The position numbers were made by a program, and so were the translations under genes. A DNA stretch of 14,889 nucleotides, taken from JBHIDQ01 sp046760155. Lineage in GTDB: Bacteria; Chloroflexota; Dehalococcoidia; Dehalococcoidales; RBG-16-60-22. The stretch is from the NCBI GenBank assembly GCA_046760155.1, contig JBHIDQ010000032.1, positions 1 through 14,889 on the forward strand, read 5' to 3'. The notes beneath the pieces are model-generated. The model ran no database searches. It saw nothing but the letters and a program-made list of their open reading frames with translations, and had not been told where the DNA came from. Of the stretch, positions 7,161-14,077 are shown one piece after another. Position 1 is the first letter of the stretch, and each line of letters begins with the position of its first letter.

Positions 7161-7964
7161 ATGGGGGAACGTCTTAAAGGGAAAGTGGCCATAGTGACTG
7201 GAGCCGGGACAATTAGCCCGGGCATGGGAAACGGCAAAGCTACCGCCATTCTTTTTGCCAGAGAGGGTGCCCGAGTCATGCTGGTTGATTTGAACCCTGA
7301 GGCCGCCGAAGAGACCAAGCACCTAATTGATGACGAGGGCGGAGAATCTATTGTCTTTCAGGCTGATGTGTCAAAAGCGGCTGATTGTAAGCGTATGGTG
7401 GAAACATGTCGGCAAACCTTCGGCAGAATTGACATTCTTCACAATAACGTTGCGCTAGGGGCAACCGGGGGACCAGTTGAAATTAGCGAAGAAGAATGGG
7501 AGCGCGTCATCAATGTTAACCTGAAAAGCATGTTCTTGACCTGTAAATACGTTCTGCCTCATATGGAAAAGCAAGGCAGCGGCGTCATCATCAATATCTC
7601 TTCGGTAAATGCTTTAAGGTCTGGCCCTTATCCCACCCTTGCTTACTCAGTATCAAAGGCCGGAGTCATCGCTCTTACCAGGGAGGTAGCCATTCAATAT
7701 GCCGCCAAAGGCATTCGGGCAAACGTGATATTGCCTGGACTTATGAAGACCCCAAGGGTTGCCTACTACTATAAAAATGCCCTGGCGGAGAAGGTTGAGG
7801 AAATGTGGCGACGGCGGGACGCCATGTCCCCCACCGGTAAGCAAGGTGAGCCTTGGGACGTCGCCTACGCTGCTTTATTCCTCGCCTCAGATGAGGCGAA
7901 GTACATAAATGGCACGACCTTACTTGTTGATGCTGGCATCGCACAGACAATGAAACAATGGTAA
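7161..7964 (+). CDS. Short-chain dehydrogenase/reductase (SDR)
   Basis: Cytoplasmic NAD(P)-dependent oxidoreductase of 267 residues, normal for a classical SDR. The coenzyme loop is lengthened, TGAGTISPGMGNGKA (13-27), in place of TGxxxGIG. Asp43 at the end of the second strand points to NAD. HNNVA (94-98) replaces the common NNAG. The catalytic residues are present: Asn120, Ser147/148, Tyr162 and Lys166 in YSVSK. The C-terminus has the usual ALFLASDEAKYINGTTLLVDAG. A long glycine loop of this SxGPGxGNGKA style also occurs in known SDR sequences, so it looks like a subfamily trait and not a defect. The start is secure: AAGGAGG (7147-7153) is 7 nt before the ATG. It lies between the MFS gene (24 nt) and the amidase (14 nt), likely one operon; the substrate is unknown, probably a hydroxy or keto compound. 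Confidence 0.9.
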   Translation: MGERLKGKVAIVTGAGTISPGMGNGKATAILFAREGARVMLVDLNPEAAEETKHLIDDEGGESIVFQADVSKAADCKRMVETCRQTFGRIDILHNNVALGATGGPVEISEEEWERVINVNLKSMFLTCKYVLPHMEKQGSGVIINISSVNALRSGPYPTLAYSVSKAGVIALTREVAIQYAAKGIRANVILPGLMKTPRVAYYYKNALAEKVEEMWRRRDAMSPTGKQGEPWDVAYAALFLASDEAKYINGTTLLVDAGIAQTMKQW

Positions 7965-7978
7965 AGGAGGAACTTACC

Positions 7979-9340
7979 ATGGCGATTAATCAGAAACCTT
8001 GTGACCTGACCATTACGGAAGCAGCAGCCGCCATTACTAAAGGAGAGTTGACGTCAGTACAATTGGTGAACTCTTGCCTAGAAAGGATTGATTCGCTGGA
8101 AGAGAAAATTCAAGCTTGGGTTTTGGTTGACCGAGAAGGGGCTTTGCAGACGGCAAACCGTCTTGATCAGGAATTGCGCCAGGGGCAGCGGCGTGGCCCC
8201 CTGCACGGTATCCCGATGGGGATTAAAGACATTTACTACACCGCGGGATTGCGGACGGAAGCTGGCTCCCCATCCTGGTCAGGCTTTGTTCCCTCTTATG
8301 ACGCGACCACGGTGGCTCTTCTTAAAGAGGCGGGGACCGTTATCTTGGGCAAGACCCACACCACCCAATTTGCCTATCTTGACCCCGCCCCTACCCGCAA
8401 CCCGTGGAACACTGCCCACACCCCGGGAGGCTCCAGCAGTGGCTCAGGAGCCGGAGTTGCCGCCGGAATGTGTCTGGCTGCCCTTGGTAGCCAGACCCTG
8501 GGTTCAGTACTGCGCCCGGCGGCCTTTAACGGTATCGTTGGTTTCAAAGCTCACCACGGCCGAATTAGCGCCTACGGGGTGGTGCCCGTGAGCTGGACTC
8601 TGGACCACATGGGAATCCTCGCCCGCACCGTAGCCGACACAGCGCTCGTTTTCCAAACCATAGCTGGCTATGACCCCAGGGATCACCATTCGCTTGATGA
8701 GATAGTCCCTGACTGCTTGAGCCGTTTAGAGAGTCAAAAGGCACCACACCTGGGCTTGGCGCGACAGTACTTCTTTGAACATGCTGATGAAGAGATGTGT
8801 AATCACACCGAAAAAGTGGTCGAGCGTCTGCGTCAGGCGGGTGCCAAAGTGGCGGAAATAGTGCTTCCCCCCAGCTTCGCCGCTATCCGTGATACCGGTC
8901 GTATTATAAACGCGGCTGAGGCGGCAACTTACCACCAAGAAATGTTTGCCAAGCATAAAGAGCAGTATCGCCCGGGAATACGAGGGTTAATTGAGGACGG
9001 GTTGTCCATTCCAGCCACCGAGTACGCCAGGGCACTAGAGAGGCGTCTTGAGCAATACGCTGATATCGAGCCAATACTGCATCAGGTAGATGCTCTGCTT
9101 ACCCCGGGAGCGCCGGGGGCGGCACCACACGGCTTGGCCTCCACCGGAAACTCCGTCATGCAGGGACCTTGGTCAATTGCCGGGGTACCGTCCATCAGCT
9201 TACCAACGGGTTTGAACAAGGATGGACTGCCTTTAGCCATTCAATTAGCCGGACCACCCAAAGCTGAAGACCGCCTGCTGGCAGTAGCGCGGTGGTGTGA
9301 AAAAGCTCTGAAGGTACACCTCCGACCGCCTCTGGATTAG
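7979..9340 (+). CDS. Amidase-signature family hydrolase
   Basis: Hydrolyses a C-N (amide) bond with the Ser-cisSer-Lys triad; the family includes amidases, GatA and fatty acid amide hydrolase. The protein has 453 residues, normal length. Lys83 lies in GIPMGIKDIYY; TPGGSSSGSGAGVAAG (148-163) supplies the cis-Ser152; Ser176 in GSQTLGSVLRPAA is the nucleophile, 24 residues later as in FAAH. One detail is unusual: the first Gly of the common TGGS before the nucleophile is Leu174. The glutamine-tRNA partners GatB/GatC are absent and the C-terminal half is of the general amidase type, so I read it as a catabolic amidase rather than GatA. The start at ATG 7979 is preferred over the in-frame ATG 7958 because AAGGAGG (7964-7970) is 8 nt upstream and ATG 7958 overlaps the SDR end. 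Confidence 0.9.
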   Translation: MAINQKPCDLTITEAAAAITKGELTSVQLVNSCLERIDSLEEKIQAWVLVDREGALQTANRLDQELRQGQRRGPLHGIPMGIKDIYYTAGLRTEAGSPSWSGFVPSYDATTVALLKEAGTVILGKTHTTQFAYLDPAPTRNPWNTAHTPGGSSSGSGAGVAAGMCLAALGSQTLGSVLRPAAFNGIVGFKAHHGRISAYGVVPVSWTLDHMGILARTVADTALVFQTIAGYDPRDHHSLDEIVPDCLSRLESQKAPHLGLARQYFFEHADEEMCNHTEKVVERLRQAGAKVAEIVLPPSFAAIRDTGRIINAAEAATYHQEMFAKHKEQYRPGIRGLIEDGLSIPATEYARALERRLEQYADIEPILHQVDALLTPGAPGAAPHGLASTGNSVMQGPWSIAGVPSISLPTGLNKDGLPLAIQLAGPPKAEDRLLAVARWCEKALKVHLRPPLD

Positions 9341-9398
9341 TATGGTAGTCCTGAAAATGTTTCAAGCTAGTCTCCGACACTATTATGCGGAGTGAGAC
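9341..9398. other. Convergent gene junction with weak inverted repeats
   Basis: The amidase (+) and the next SDR (-) end 42 nt apart. CTCCG (9372-9376) pairs with CGGAG (9388-9392); alternatively GTCT and CACT pair with AGTG and AGAC across the same place. TGGTAGT (9343-9349) and ACTACCA (9410-9416) form a wider inverted repeat reaching into the SDR coding end. No run of T follows on either strand, so a terminator is only possible. Confidence 0.25.
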
Positions 9399-10162
9399 AG
9401 CAAGACCATACTACCACCATCGGCGACTATGAGCTGACCGGTGATGAAGGCAGATTCGTCGGAGGCGAGAAACACGGCGACGTTGGCAATGTCCTCCGGC
9501 TTACCAACGGTACCCAACATGGAGGTTTGCTTTTGCCTCTCGATATGAGCTTGAACTTCTTCTTCCGTTCTGCCTTCATAGGTAAACTCAGTCAGAATTA
9601 CTCCCGGGGCAATGCAGTTTACATTGATGCCATACTTACCCAGTTCAAGGGCTACCAGTTTGGTAAAAGTAATGAGGGCGCCTTTGGAAACCCCGTAACC
9701 GGTAAGTCGAGTAAGGTTGAGACCCAAGCCCATAACGGAAGAGACACTGATAATCTTACCGTATCTCCTCTCAACCATGTGTTTAGCCACCGCCTGGGTG
9801 CAGTTGAATGTCCCTTCCAGATTGGTGCGCATTTGGATGTTCCAGTCCTCCTGAGAAGTCTCCAGGAATTCTGCCCGGCGTATCGCCCCGGCATTGTTCA
9901 TCAGTATGTCAATCTTACCAAACTCGCCGATGGCGGCTTCAACCATCTTATCAACTTCGCCACGGTCAGCAATGTCAGCCTTTAGGGCAATCGCCTTTCT
10001 ACCCATCTGCTTGATTTGATTGACGACCTCTTCCGCCTTGTCACTCCGACTGCGATAGTTAATTACCAAATCGGCGCCTTCACCAGCGAAGGCAAGTGCC
10101 GTGGCACGGCCAATGCCCCGCGAAGAACCGGTAACTAACGCCACTCGATTACTAAGCCTCAT
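9383..10162 (-). CDS. SDR family reductase, 3-oxoacyl-ACP reductase (FabG)-like
   Basis: A 259-residue classical SDR with the textbook pattern: TGSSRGIG (11-18), NNAG (89-92), Asn114, Ser141/142, and Tyr156/Lys160 in YGVSK. Arginines just after the second strand (NYRSRSDK) suggest NADPH use. The C-terminus carries VAVFLASDESAFITGQLIVADGG, and the closest general match is the FabG/glucose dehydrogenase-like group. No acyl-carrier protein or fatty acid gene is near, so a true FabG role is not supported; a keto/hydroxy substrate in catabolism is an equal possibility. The start at 10162 has a purine-rich GAAGGAAAGAGG 5 nt upstream. It is transcribed alone, away from the flavoredoxin-like gene, from the promoter at 10270-10298, and faces the amidase tail to tail. 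Confidence 0.9.
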   Translation of the reverse strand: MRLSNRVALVTGSSRGIGRATALAFAGEGADLVINYRSRSDKAEEVVNQIKQMGRKAIALKADIADRGEVDKMVEAAIGEFGKIDILMNNAGAIRRAEFLETSQEDWNIQMRTNLEGTFNCTQAVAKHMVERRYGKIISVSSVMGLGLNLTRLTGYGVSKGALITFTKLVALELGKYGINVNCIAPGVILTEFTYEGRTEEEVQAHIERQKQTSMLGTVGKPEDIANVAVFLASDESAFITGQLIVADGGSMVLLSHSA

Positions 10163-10269
10163 AATAACCTCTTTCCTTCTTTTCGCGGGCGGAGGGGAGT
10201 ATCATCACCCCCCACCCTTATTTGTATTCAGTGTACCCATCTAATAGGTCAGTTTAATGGGCATTGATA

Positions 10270-10298
10270 ATAATATTACTGCCGCCGCACTTCGTCAA
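10270..10298 (-). promoter_or_regulatory. Sigma70-type promoter for the FabG-like SDR
   Basis: Read on the minus strand, TTGACG (10298-10293) and TATTAT (10275-10270) are separated by exactly 17 nt, five of six consensus matches in each box. Transcription would start near 10263 and leave an untranslated leader of about 100 nt before the ATG at 10162. The leader holds a G/C-rich stretch near 10184-10218 but no convincing riboswitch. Confidence 0.65.
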
Positions 10299-10386
10299 GT
10301 CTCTTTGCGCTACCGAGTGGACTGATTAGATAAGTCAGGTGAGCATTTTCAATTAAATAATTACCCATCAATGGTCCTGATTAGTA

Positions 10387-10392
10387 TATAAT
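10387..10392 (+). promoter_or_regulatory. Candidate -10 box for the flavoredoxin-like gene
   Basis: A perfect TATAAT lies 84 nt before the ATG at 10476. The expected -35 position (10364-10369) reads CCCATC and is poor, so the promoter would be weak or activator-dependent. Confidence 0.4.
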
Positions 10393-10395
10393 GCA

Positions 10396-10467
10396 ACCAG
10401 AAGCGCAAAACTCGTGCTCCTGGCAAAGGCGCTAAACTTATATCGAGGAGCAATTTATTAAGGAGGG
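10396..10467 (+). other. 5' leader of the flavoredoxin-like gene with competing short stems
   Basis: Between the -10 box and the ribosome site the leader contains AGCGC (near 10402) that can pair with GCGCT (near 10430), CCAG with CTGG inside it, and TGCTCC that can pair with GGAGCA (near 10446-10451). The pairings overlap, so they could exclude one another. The ribosome site AAGGAGGG (10460-10467) lies just downstream. I recognise no known riboswitch class. Confidence 0.25.
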
Positions 10468-10475
10468 AAATAGCT

Positions 10476-11051
10476 ATGGCTAAAGTTACCATCCGTCCCG
10501 ATAGATATATGTATCCCAGGCCCACGCTTTTGCTCGGAGCCAATATTGATGGCAAAGCCAATTTCCTGGCGATAGGTGGAGGTGGTGTCGCCAATGCCGA
10601 ACCCCCCATGATTGGCGTACCAATACGGCATAATCGTTACTCACTAAAAGGCGTCCAGCAAAACCTCACCTTCTCACTAAATACGCCCTCCGTAAACTTG
10701 GTCAGAGAGACAGATTACTGCGGTATCGCCTCTGGCGCCAAAGTTGATAAAGTAAAGGTCTGCCAGTTCAAAGTGTTCTACGGCAATTTGAAGACGGCGC
10801 CAATGATCGAACAATGTCCGCTAAATCTGGAATGCAAAGTGGTACAAATCCTGAACCTGGGAAGCCATTCGTTCGTTATCGGTCAAGTAGAGGGGGCTTA
10901 TATCACGGAGAGTTGCCTTACCGATGGTAAGCCCGATGCCAACAAGATTAAGCCGATTATTTTCAATCTTGAGTCAGCGGAATACCTTGCCTTTGGAGAG
11001 GTTATTGCCAAAGCGTTCCGTATTGGTCTTGAGCTGAGAGCCAGAGAATAG
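10476..11051 (+). CDS. Flavoredoxin-like FMN-binding flavin reductase domain protein
   Basis: A 191-residue protein of the flavin reductase-like/flavoredoxin family (split-barrel FMN-binding fold), common in strict anaerobes as an electron carrier or flavin reductase. Family features seen are the N-terminal PRPTLLLGANIDGKANFLAIGG, the PPMIGVPIRHNRYSLKGV strand and turn, NTPSVNLVRETDYCGIASG with the conserved cysteine, and the C-terminal HSFVIGQVEGAYITE strand leading to PIIFN. Membrane segments and a signal peptide are absent, so it is cytoplasmic. The start is secure: AAGGAGGG is 8 nt before the ATG. It stands alone, diverging from the FabG-like SDR and converging on the radical SAM gene. 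The redox partner is unknown; a ferredoxin or rubredoxin partner would be typical of the family. Confidence 0.85.
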   Translation: MAKVTIRPDRYMYPRPTLLLGANIDGKANFLAIGGGGVANAEPPMIGVPIRHNRYSLKGVQQNLTFSLNTPSVNLVRETDYCGIASGAKVDKVKVCQFKVFYGNLKTAPMIEQCPLNLECKVVQILNLGSHSFVIGQVEGAYITESCLTDGKPDANKIKPIIFNLESAEYLAFGEVIAKAFRIGLELRARE

Positions 11052-11070
11052 CAAATTACCCAAAGCAGAC

Positions 11071-11084
11071 TGACCCGATGGTCA
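11071..11084. other. Short hairpin between convergent genes
   Basis: TGACC, loop CGAT, GGTCA form a perfect 5 bp stem in the 42 nt between the flavoredoxin-like gene and the radical SAM gene. It lacks a T-run and is a weak terminator candidate at best. Confidence 0.2.
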
Positions 11085-11093
11085 AAGGGAGCA

Positions 11094-12110
11094 TTACTTT
11101 TCCAGATAAAAATAGAACTCTTTTGGCCTGAGTTCCTCAAATTCTTGCTTGGTCAAAAGATGTTTTCTCATGTCGACGCAGAGATGGCATTTGGAAAGAT
11201 AACCTTCCTTTGCTTCTGAGTAACCAAAATCTTGAGCAAAGCGGAAAAGTCCTCGAAAATCCTGGTTGATTAAGAATCCCAAAATTGGATATTTAGTTAA
11301 ATTTATCCCCTCTTCGAGAATTTGGTTCAGATTTCGCCAGTGAGCCAAAGAAATCCCCCCGCAATATCCGGGCATATAATTCCCGTAGTTATCGAAATGG
11401 TTGTGCCAGTTTCTCAGGAAAGCTGGCTGGCAAGGTTCGTCCCAAAAGTAATCTGGCGGATATTTGGGATACAGGTGCTGCAGGCTATAGGCTGCCCTCC
11501 CCATCAAAAATAATTCCACATTTCTGGCTAAATCCCTTCCTGACTTTAGATAATCTTCCAAGGAGAGCGTACCCTTAATACCCAATTTCTGAAATTGAAA
11601 ATAATGCTCCAGCTGATAAACCATGACATTCTCGGCGAATACTTCCTGAGCGATGCTGATACACCTTTCCGTTCTCTCAAATGGCACATATTCCAGGTAA
11701 AATGGGTTGACTGAAATTAAAATTCCGTGGAGACCTTTCCCCTTGAGCATATGGAGTTTCTCTCTGGTTATTTTATCATTGAAACACCAATAGCAATTTG
11801 TCTCCACGAAAGTGGAAGGAATCTTTAGTGCCTGAGCCATGTCTACCGCTTTCAACAGAAGCTCGAAATTCAAGAAAGGTTCGCCACCGGTAAAATGAAG
11901 ACCATAGTTCAGACTCACCATTCTATCCCCGTAAGGGCTTGGCCTTATTTTGGCTGCCAATAAGGTCAAGATTGTCTTCAAATCCTCTTCTGAAATCCAA
12001 CCCTTCCATTTTGGCGAACAGGCGTACATGCAGTGACGGCAGGCCGCAGTGCATCGGTAAGAAAGCATTAATCCACCAGAAATTGGTTCGGGCAACTTTG
12101 TTTTTTCCAT
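11094..12110 (-). CDS. Radical SAM protein of unrecognised subfamily
   Basis: A 338-residue radical SAM enzyme. The cluster motif C20-x3-C24-x2-C27 (CTAACRHC) and the SAM-binding HFTGGEPF (72-79) are clear. Further cysteines (TNCYWC near 130; CQP and YCGG in the range 228-255; KCHLC near 312-316) suggest an auxiliary iron-sulfur cluster of the SPASM/twitch kind, though the spacing is not canonical. The reaction and substrate cannot be told from sequence. It is the last gene of an operon after an SDR and a RhaD-like aldolase, starting 6 nt after the aldolase stop with no visible Shine-Dalgarno, so translation is probably coupled. No short precursor-peptide gene was found beside it, which argues against an obvious peptide-maturation role. 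Anaerobic sulfatase maturases and mycofactocin-type enzymes are looser alternatives that I do not favour. Confidence 0.85.
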   Translation of the reverse strand: MEKTKLPEPISGGLMLSYRCTAACRHCMYACSPKWKGWISEEDLKTILTLLAAKIRPSPYGDRMVSLNYGLHFTGGEPFLNFELLLKAVDMAQALKIPSTFVETNCYWCFNDKITREKLHMLKGKGLHGILISVNPFYLEYVPFERTERCISIAQEVFAENVMVYQLEHYFQFQKLGIKGTLSLEDYLKSGRDLARNVELFLMGRAAYSLQHLYPKYPPDYFWDEPCQPAFLRNWHNHFDNYGNYMPGYCGGISLAHWRNLNQILEEGINLTKYPILGFLINQDFRGLFRFAQDFGYSEAKEGYLSKCHLCVDMRKHLLTKQEFEELRPKEFYFYLEK

Positions 12111-12116
12111 CTGAGT

Positions 12117-12938
12117 CTACCGATTAGATTTAATTCTCTTCAGTTTAGATTTAATTCTCTTCAGTTCGGCTAACTGTTGCTGATTAAGACCGGGTTCATA
12201 GCCAGCACTTTTGCAGAGGAGAAAAACCTCGGCGGCATTATTCAACATATCCATCAGGTCAAAGGCATCAGCGACATCAGTGCCAATGGTGGTGCAACCG
12301 TGCTTTTGCCACAGCACCGCCTTATGATGCTGAAACAAATTTACTGTTACCTCGGCAAGTTCCTCACTACCCTCAGCCTGGTACGGGGCCATGCCAACAC
12401 CTTCCGGCAAGAAAAATTTCACGCTAACGTGCGTTGACCATAGAAAACGTTGAAAGGTGTCTTTACCATAATCCTCGAGATGGGTAAGGGCAATTAAAGG
12501 GCCGGGATGACCGTGCAAAACCACCTTTTGCGATGAATTATGCCTACGCAATAAACCGTGAATTTTCAAGTGGGCAACGAATTCAGCAGTCGGTCGGCTT
12601 TCCGGTTCGCCTCCCCACAGGATGTGATAACCATCGAGCTTCTCACCCATACGGACGATAAGCAGGTTCTTTTGGGGTTGCCGGGCAAGTTCCCGAAAGC
12701 GCGACCCGGTGGTAGTGACCAGAAAGCAGCGCCCGGCCAGTTCTGGCGATGATATTTTCACGGGTATTTTAGGAAATTGCTCAAGATTGACGCCTCTCTC
12801 AGGGATGAGCCCGGTAATATCAACAGAGATATTGCCGGCATTGCGGGCTGCCCAGCCCTTTTGCCAGAGATACTGGGTCACTTCGGCAACATCATCGACA
12901 ATCTTCTGCAACTCCTTGCTGAGTGATATTTCCGCCAT
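12117..12938 (-). CDS. Class II aldolase, rhamnulose-1-phosphate aldolase (RhaD)-like
   Basis: A zinc-dependent aldolase of the RhaD group; the Escherichia coli enzyme splits L-rhamnulose 1-phosphate into dihydroxyacetone phosphate and L-lactaldehyde. Length 273, same as the family. Key residues line up closely with RhaD: Glu119 (PTAEF, E. coli Glu117), His142 and His144 in LHGH (141/143) and His213 (212) as zinc ligands, with WQKGWAARNAGNIS at the N-terminus and DGYHILWGG in the middle. No rhamnose isomerase or kinase is near, so the real substrate may be another ketose phosphate or hydroxyacid derivative; the SDR upstream could act on the aldehyde product. The start at 12938 has GAGGAGAGAGG just upstream, in the 21 nt after the SDR stop. 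The C-terminal tail is odd: a 21 bp tandem duplication produces KLKRIKS twice, ending in a basic tail. Confidence 0.88.
   Translation of the reverse strand: MAEISLSKELQKIVDDVAEVTQYLWQKGWAARNAGNISVDITGLIPERGVNLEQFPKIPVKISSPELAGRCFLVTTTGSRFRELARQPQKNLLIVRMGEKLDGYHILWGGEPESRPTAEFVAHLKIHGLLRRHNSSQKVVLHGHPGPLIALTHLEDYGKDTFQRFLWSTHVSVKFFLPEGVGMAPYQAEGSEELAEVTVNLFQHHKAVLWQKHGCTTIGTDVADAFDLMDMLNNAAEVFLLCKSAGYEPGLNQQQLAELKRIKSKLKRIKSNR
12124..12166. repeat. 21 bp tandem repeat, two copies, at the aldolase 3' end
   Basis: TTAGATTTAATTCTCTTCAG occurs at 12124-12143 and again, identical, at 12145-12164, a period of 21 bp (7 codons). The duplication is in frame and lengthens the charged C-terminal tail of the aldolase without reaching the start of the radical SAM gene. 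Confidence 0.9.
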
Positions 12939-12959
12939 GCCTCTCTCCTCCTCTTGATT

Positions 12960-13802
12960 TTATGGTTGCCCGCTCCCTTTTTCTCTTCTCCGCTTCGCCT
13001 CCTCCTTCTTCACCGAGGTGTAAGTCTCCCAGTTGACACCGATGGCGATTGGTACGATGATGCCACCGTCAACGGCAAGGTTGATGCCGGTAATCATGCG
13101 CGCCCGGCTGGAAGCAAGGAAAACCGCCGCATCGGCAACGTCCTCAGGCGTGGGCATATCCCGCAAAGGGTACCACTGCTTCATTTCCTCGAGACGCTCC
13201 GGAGTGGTCCCGCGCCTTAGCATCGGAGTGATTACATTTCCCGGAGAGATGCCGTTGACCGTAATCTGGTACGGGCCAAGTTCGTAGGAGAGCTGGCGGG
13301 TGAGCCCCCAGATGCCCGATTTGGAAGAGGTATAGTGTACCCCGCCAATCATGGTTATCCTTTCCCCAGAATAGGAGATGATATTGATGATTCTGCCGCC
13401 GCCCTGCTGCTTCATTGAGGGAATCACTGCCTTGGTGCAATTGAAGACTCCGTCCAGGTTTATCGACAGCACCCGGTCCCACTCTGCCTTCTCCATATCT
13501 TCAATCAAGAGATGACTGGTCGCTCCGGCGTTGTTGACCAGAATGTCAATACCTCCCCTCTCCTTAACTATCCGAGCGACCATTCGGCTGACTTCAGCTT
13601 CATCAGCCACGTTGGCCGGAACCGCCATCGAGCGGCCGCCCACAGCGGCTATTTCTTTAGCGGCGTCCTCAGCGCTTTTCAGATTAACATCGTTTACCGC
13701 AATATCTACACCTTCTCTGGCCAAACCCAGGGCAATCGCCCTCCCGATGCCACTGCCAGCTCCGGTAACCAGAGCGTTTTTGCCTTTCAAAGCCATTTCC
13801 AT
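12960..13802 (-). CDS. SDR family oxidoreductase with extended basic C-terminus
   Basis: A 280-residue classical SDR: TGAGSGIG (13-20), Asp38 after the second strand (VNDVN, suggesting NAD), NNAG (90-93), Asn115, Ser143, Tyr157 and Lys161 in YTSSK, and VFLASSRARMITGINLAVDGG near the end. After the usual core it carries about 25 extra residues, the last part very basic (KKEEAKRRREK). The start at 13802 is preceded by AAGGAGGT with an 8 nt gap; the internal Met at codon 3 is a weaker choice. It heads the operon with the RhaD-like aldolase and the radical SAM gene. A dehydrogenase next to an aldolase is common in sugar or hydroxyacid catabolism, where it may oxidise a sugar, sugar acid or the aldol product; this is inference. 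Confidence 0.9.
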   Translation of the reverse strand: MEMALKGKNALVTGAGSGIGRAIALGLAREGVDIAVNDVNLKSAEDAAKEIAAVGGRSMAVPANVADEAEVSRMVARIVKERGGIDILVNNAGATSHLLIEDMEKAEWDRVLSINLDGVFNCTKAVIPSMKQQGGGRIINIISYSGERITMIGGVHYTSSKSGIWGLTRQLSYELGPYQITVNGISPGNVITPMLRRGTTPERLEEMKQWYPLRDMPTPEDVADAAVFLASSRARMITGINLAVDGGIIVPIAIGVNWETYTSVKKEEAKRRREKGSGQP

Positions 13803-13866
13803 CAGTACTTACCTCCTTTAATCAGTCAGGCACTTATTGGTTAGAATCCAATTCCCTCTACTGTTC

Positions 13867-13883
13867 TGGTAATTATATTACCA
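13867..13883. promoter_or_regulatory. Operator-like palindrome over a -10 box of the SDR-aldolase-radical SAM operon
   Basis: TGGTAATTATATTACCA has 7 bp perfect arms around TAT. On the minus strand it includes TATAAT (13877-13872), about 70 nt before the SDR start, so a repressor bound here would block that promoter. No convincing -35 was found at 16-18 nt. Direct repeats TTAGCCA (13888-13894 and 13899-13905) lie 11 bp apart, one helical turn, just upstream of the box. Confidence 0.4.
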
Positions 13884-13925
13884 CAGGTTAGCCAGTATTT
13901 AGCCAACCACCCGCTTATCCAAAAT

Positions 13926-13938
13926 TGCACACTGTGCA
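13926..13938. promoter_or_regulatory. Perfect 13 bp palindrome in the divergent region
   Basis: TGCACACTGTGCA is a perfect inverted repeat around one central base, placed between the two divergent transcription units. Its form suits a dimeric DNA-binding regulator; the regulator is not in the window. Confidence 0.3.
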
Positions 13939-14018
13939 CTATACTATTTTGTTAAATCAAAAGAACCCTTTAAATATCTCTGGTAATCGAAAGCATCAAT
14001 CGTTTATTTGTGCCGACT

Positions 14019-14028
14019 TTGCCGGCAA
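14019..14028. promoter_or_regulatory. Perfect 10 bp palindrome upstream of the molybdate transporter promoter
   Basis: TTGCCGGCAA ends 35 nt before the TATAAT at 14064, a typical place for an activator or a -35-region operator. A wider TGCCG/CGGCA pair (14011-14015 and 14023-14027) overlaps it. It does not look like the E. coli ModE site. Confidence 0.3.
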
Positions 14029-14063
14029 TGTACAGGTAATTACTATTTTCTCCTGTTTGACAC

Positions 14064-14069
14064 TATAAT
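14064..14069 (+). promoter_or_regulatory. -10 box implying a leaderless or nearly leaderless transporter mRNA
   Basis: A perfect TATAAT ends 8 nt before the ATG at 14078, so transcription would start at or about 1-2 nt before the start codon. No Shine-Dalgarno lies in front of this ATG, which agrees with leaderless translation. The best -35 candidate is TTACTA (14040-14045) at 18 nt, only a moderate match. Confidence 0.5.
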
Positions 14070-14077
14070 GATACTGC

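Noticed and set aside
7173..7241. The unusual glycine loop of the first SDR as evidence of a broken coenzyme site
   Set aside because: The SxGPGxGNGKA form occurs in other SDR sequences, and all catalytic residues are intact, so it looks like a subfamily trait.
9392..9985. A 197-codon open frame on the plus strand
   Set aside because: It is antisense to the well-supported FabG-like SDR, has no family resemblance, and no ribosome site was seen.
14057..14069. TTGACA (14057-14062) plus TATAAT (14064-14069) as one promoter
   Set aside because: Only one base separates them, so they cannot serve as -35 and -10 of the same promoter; only the TATAAT is kept.
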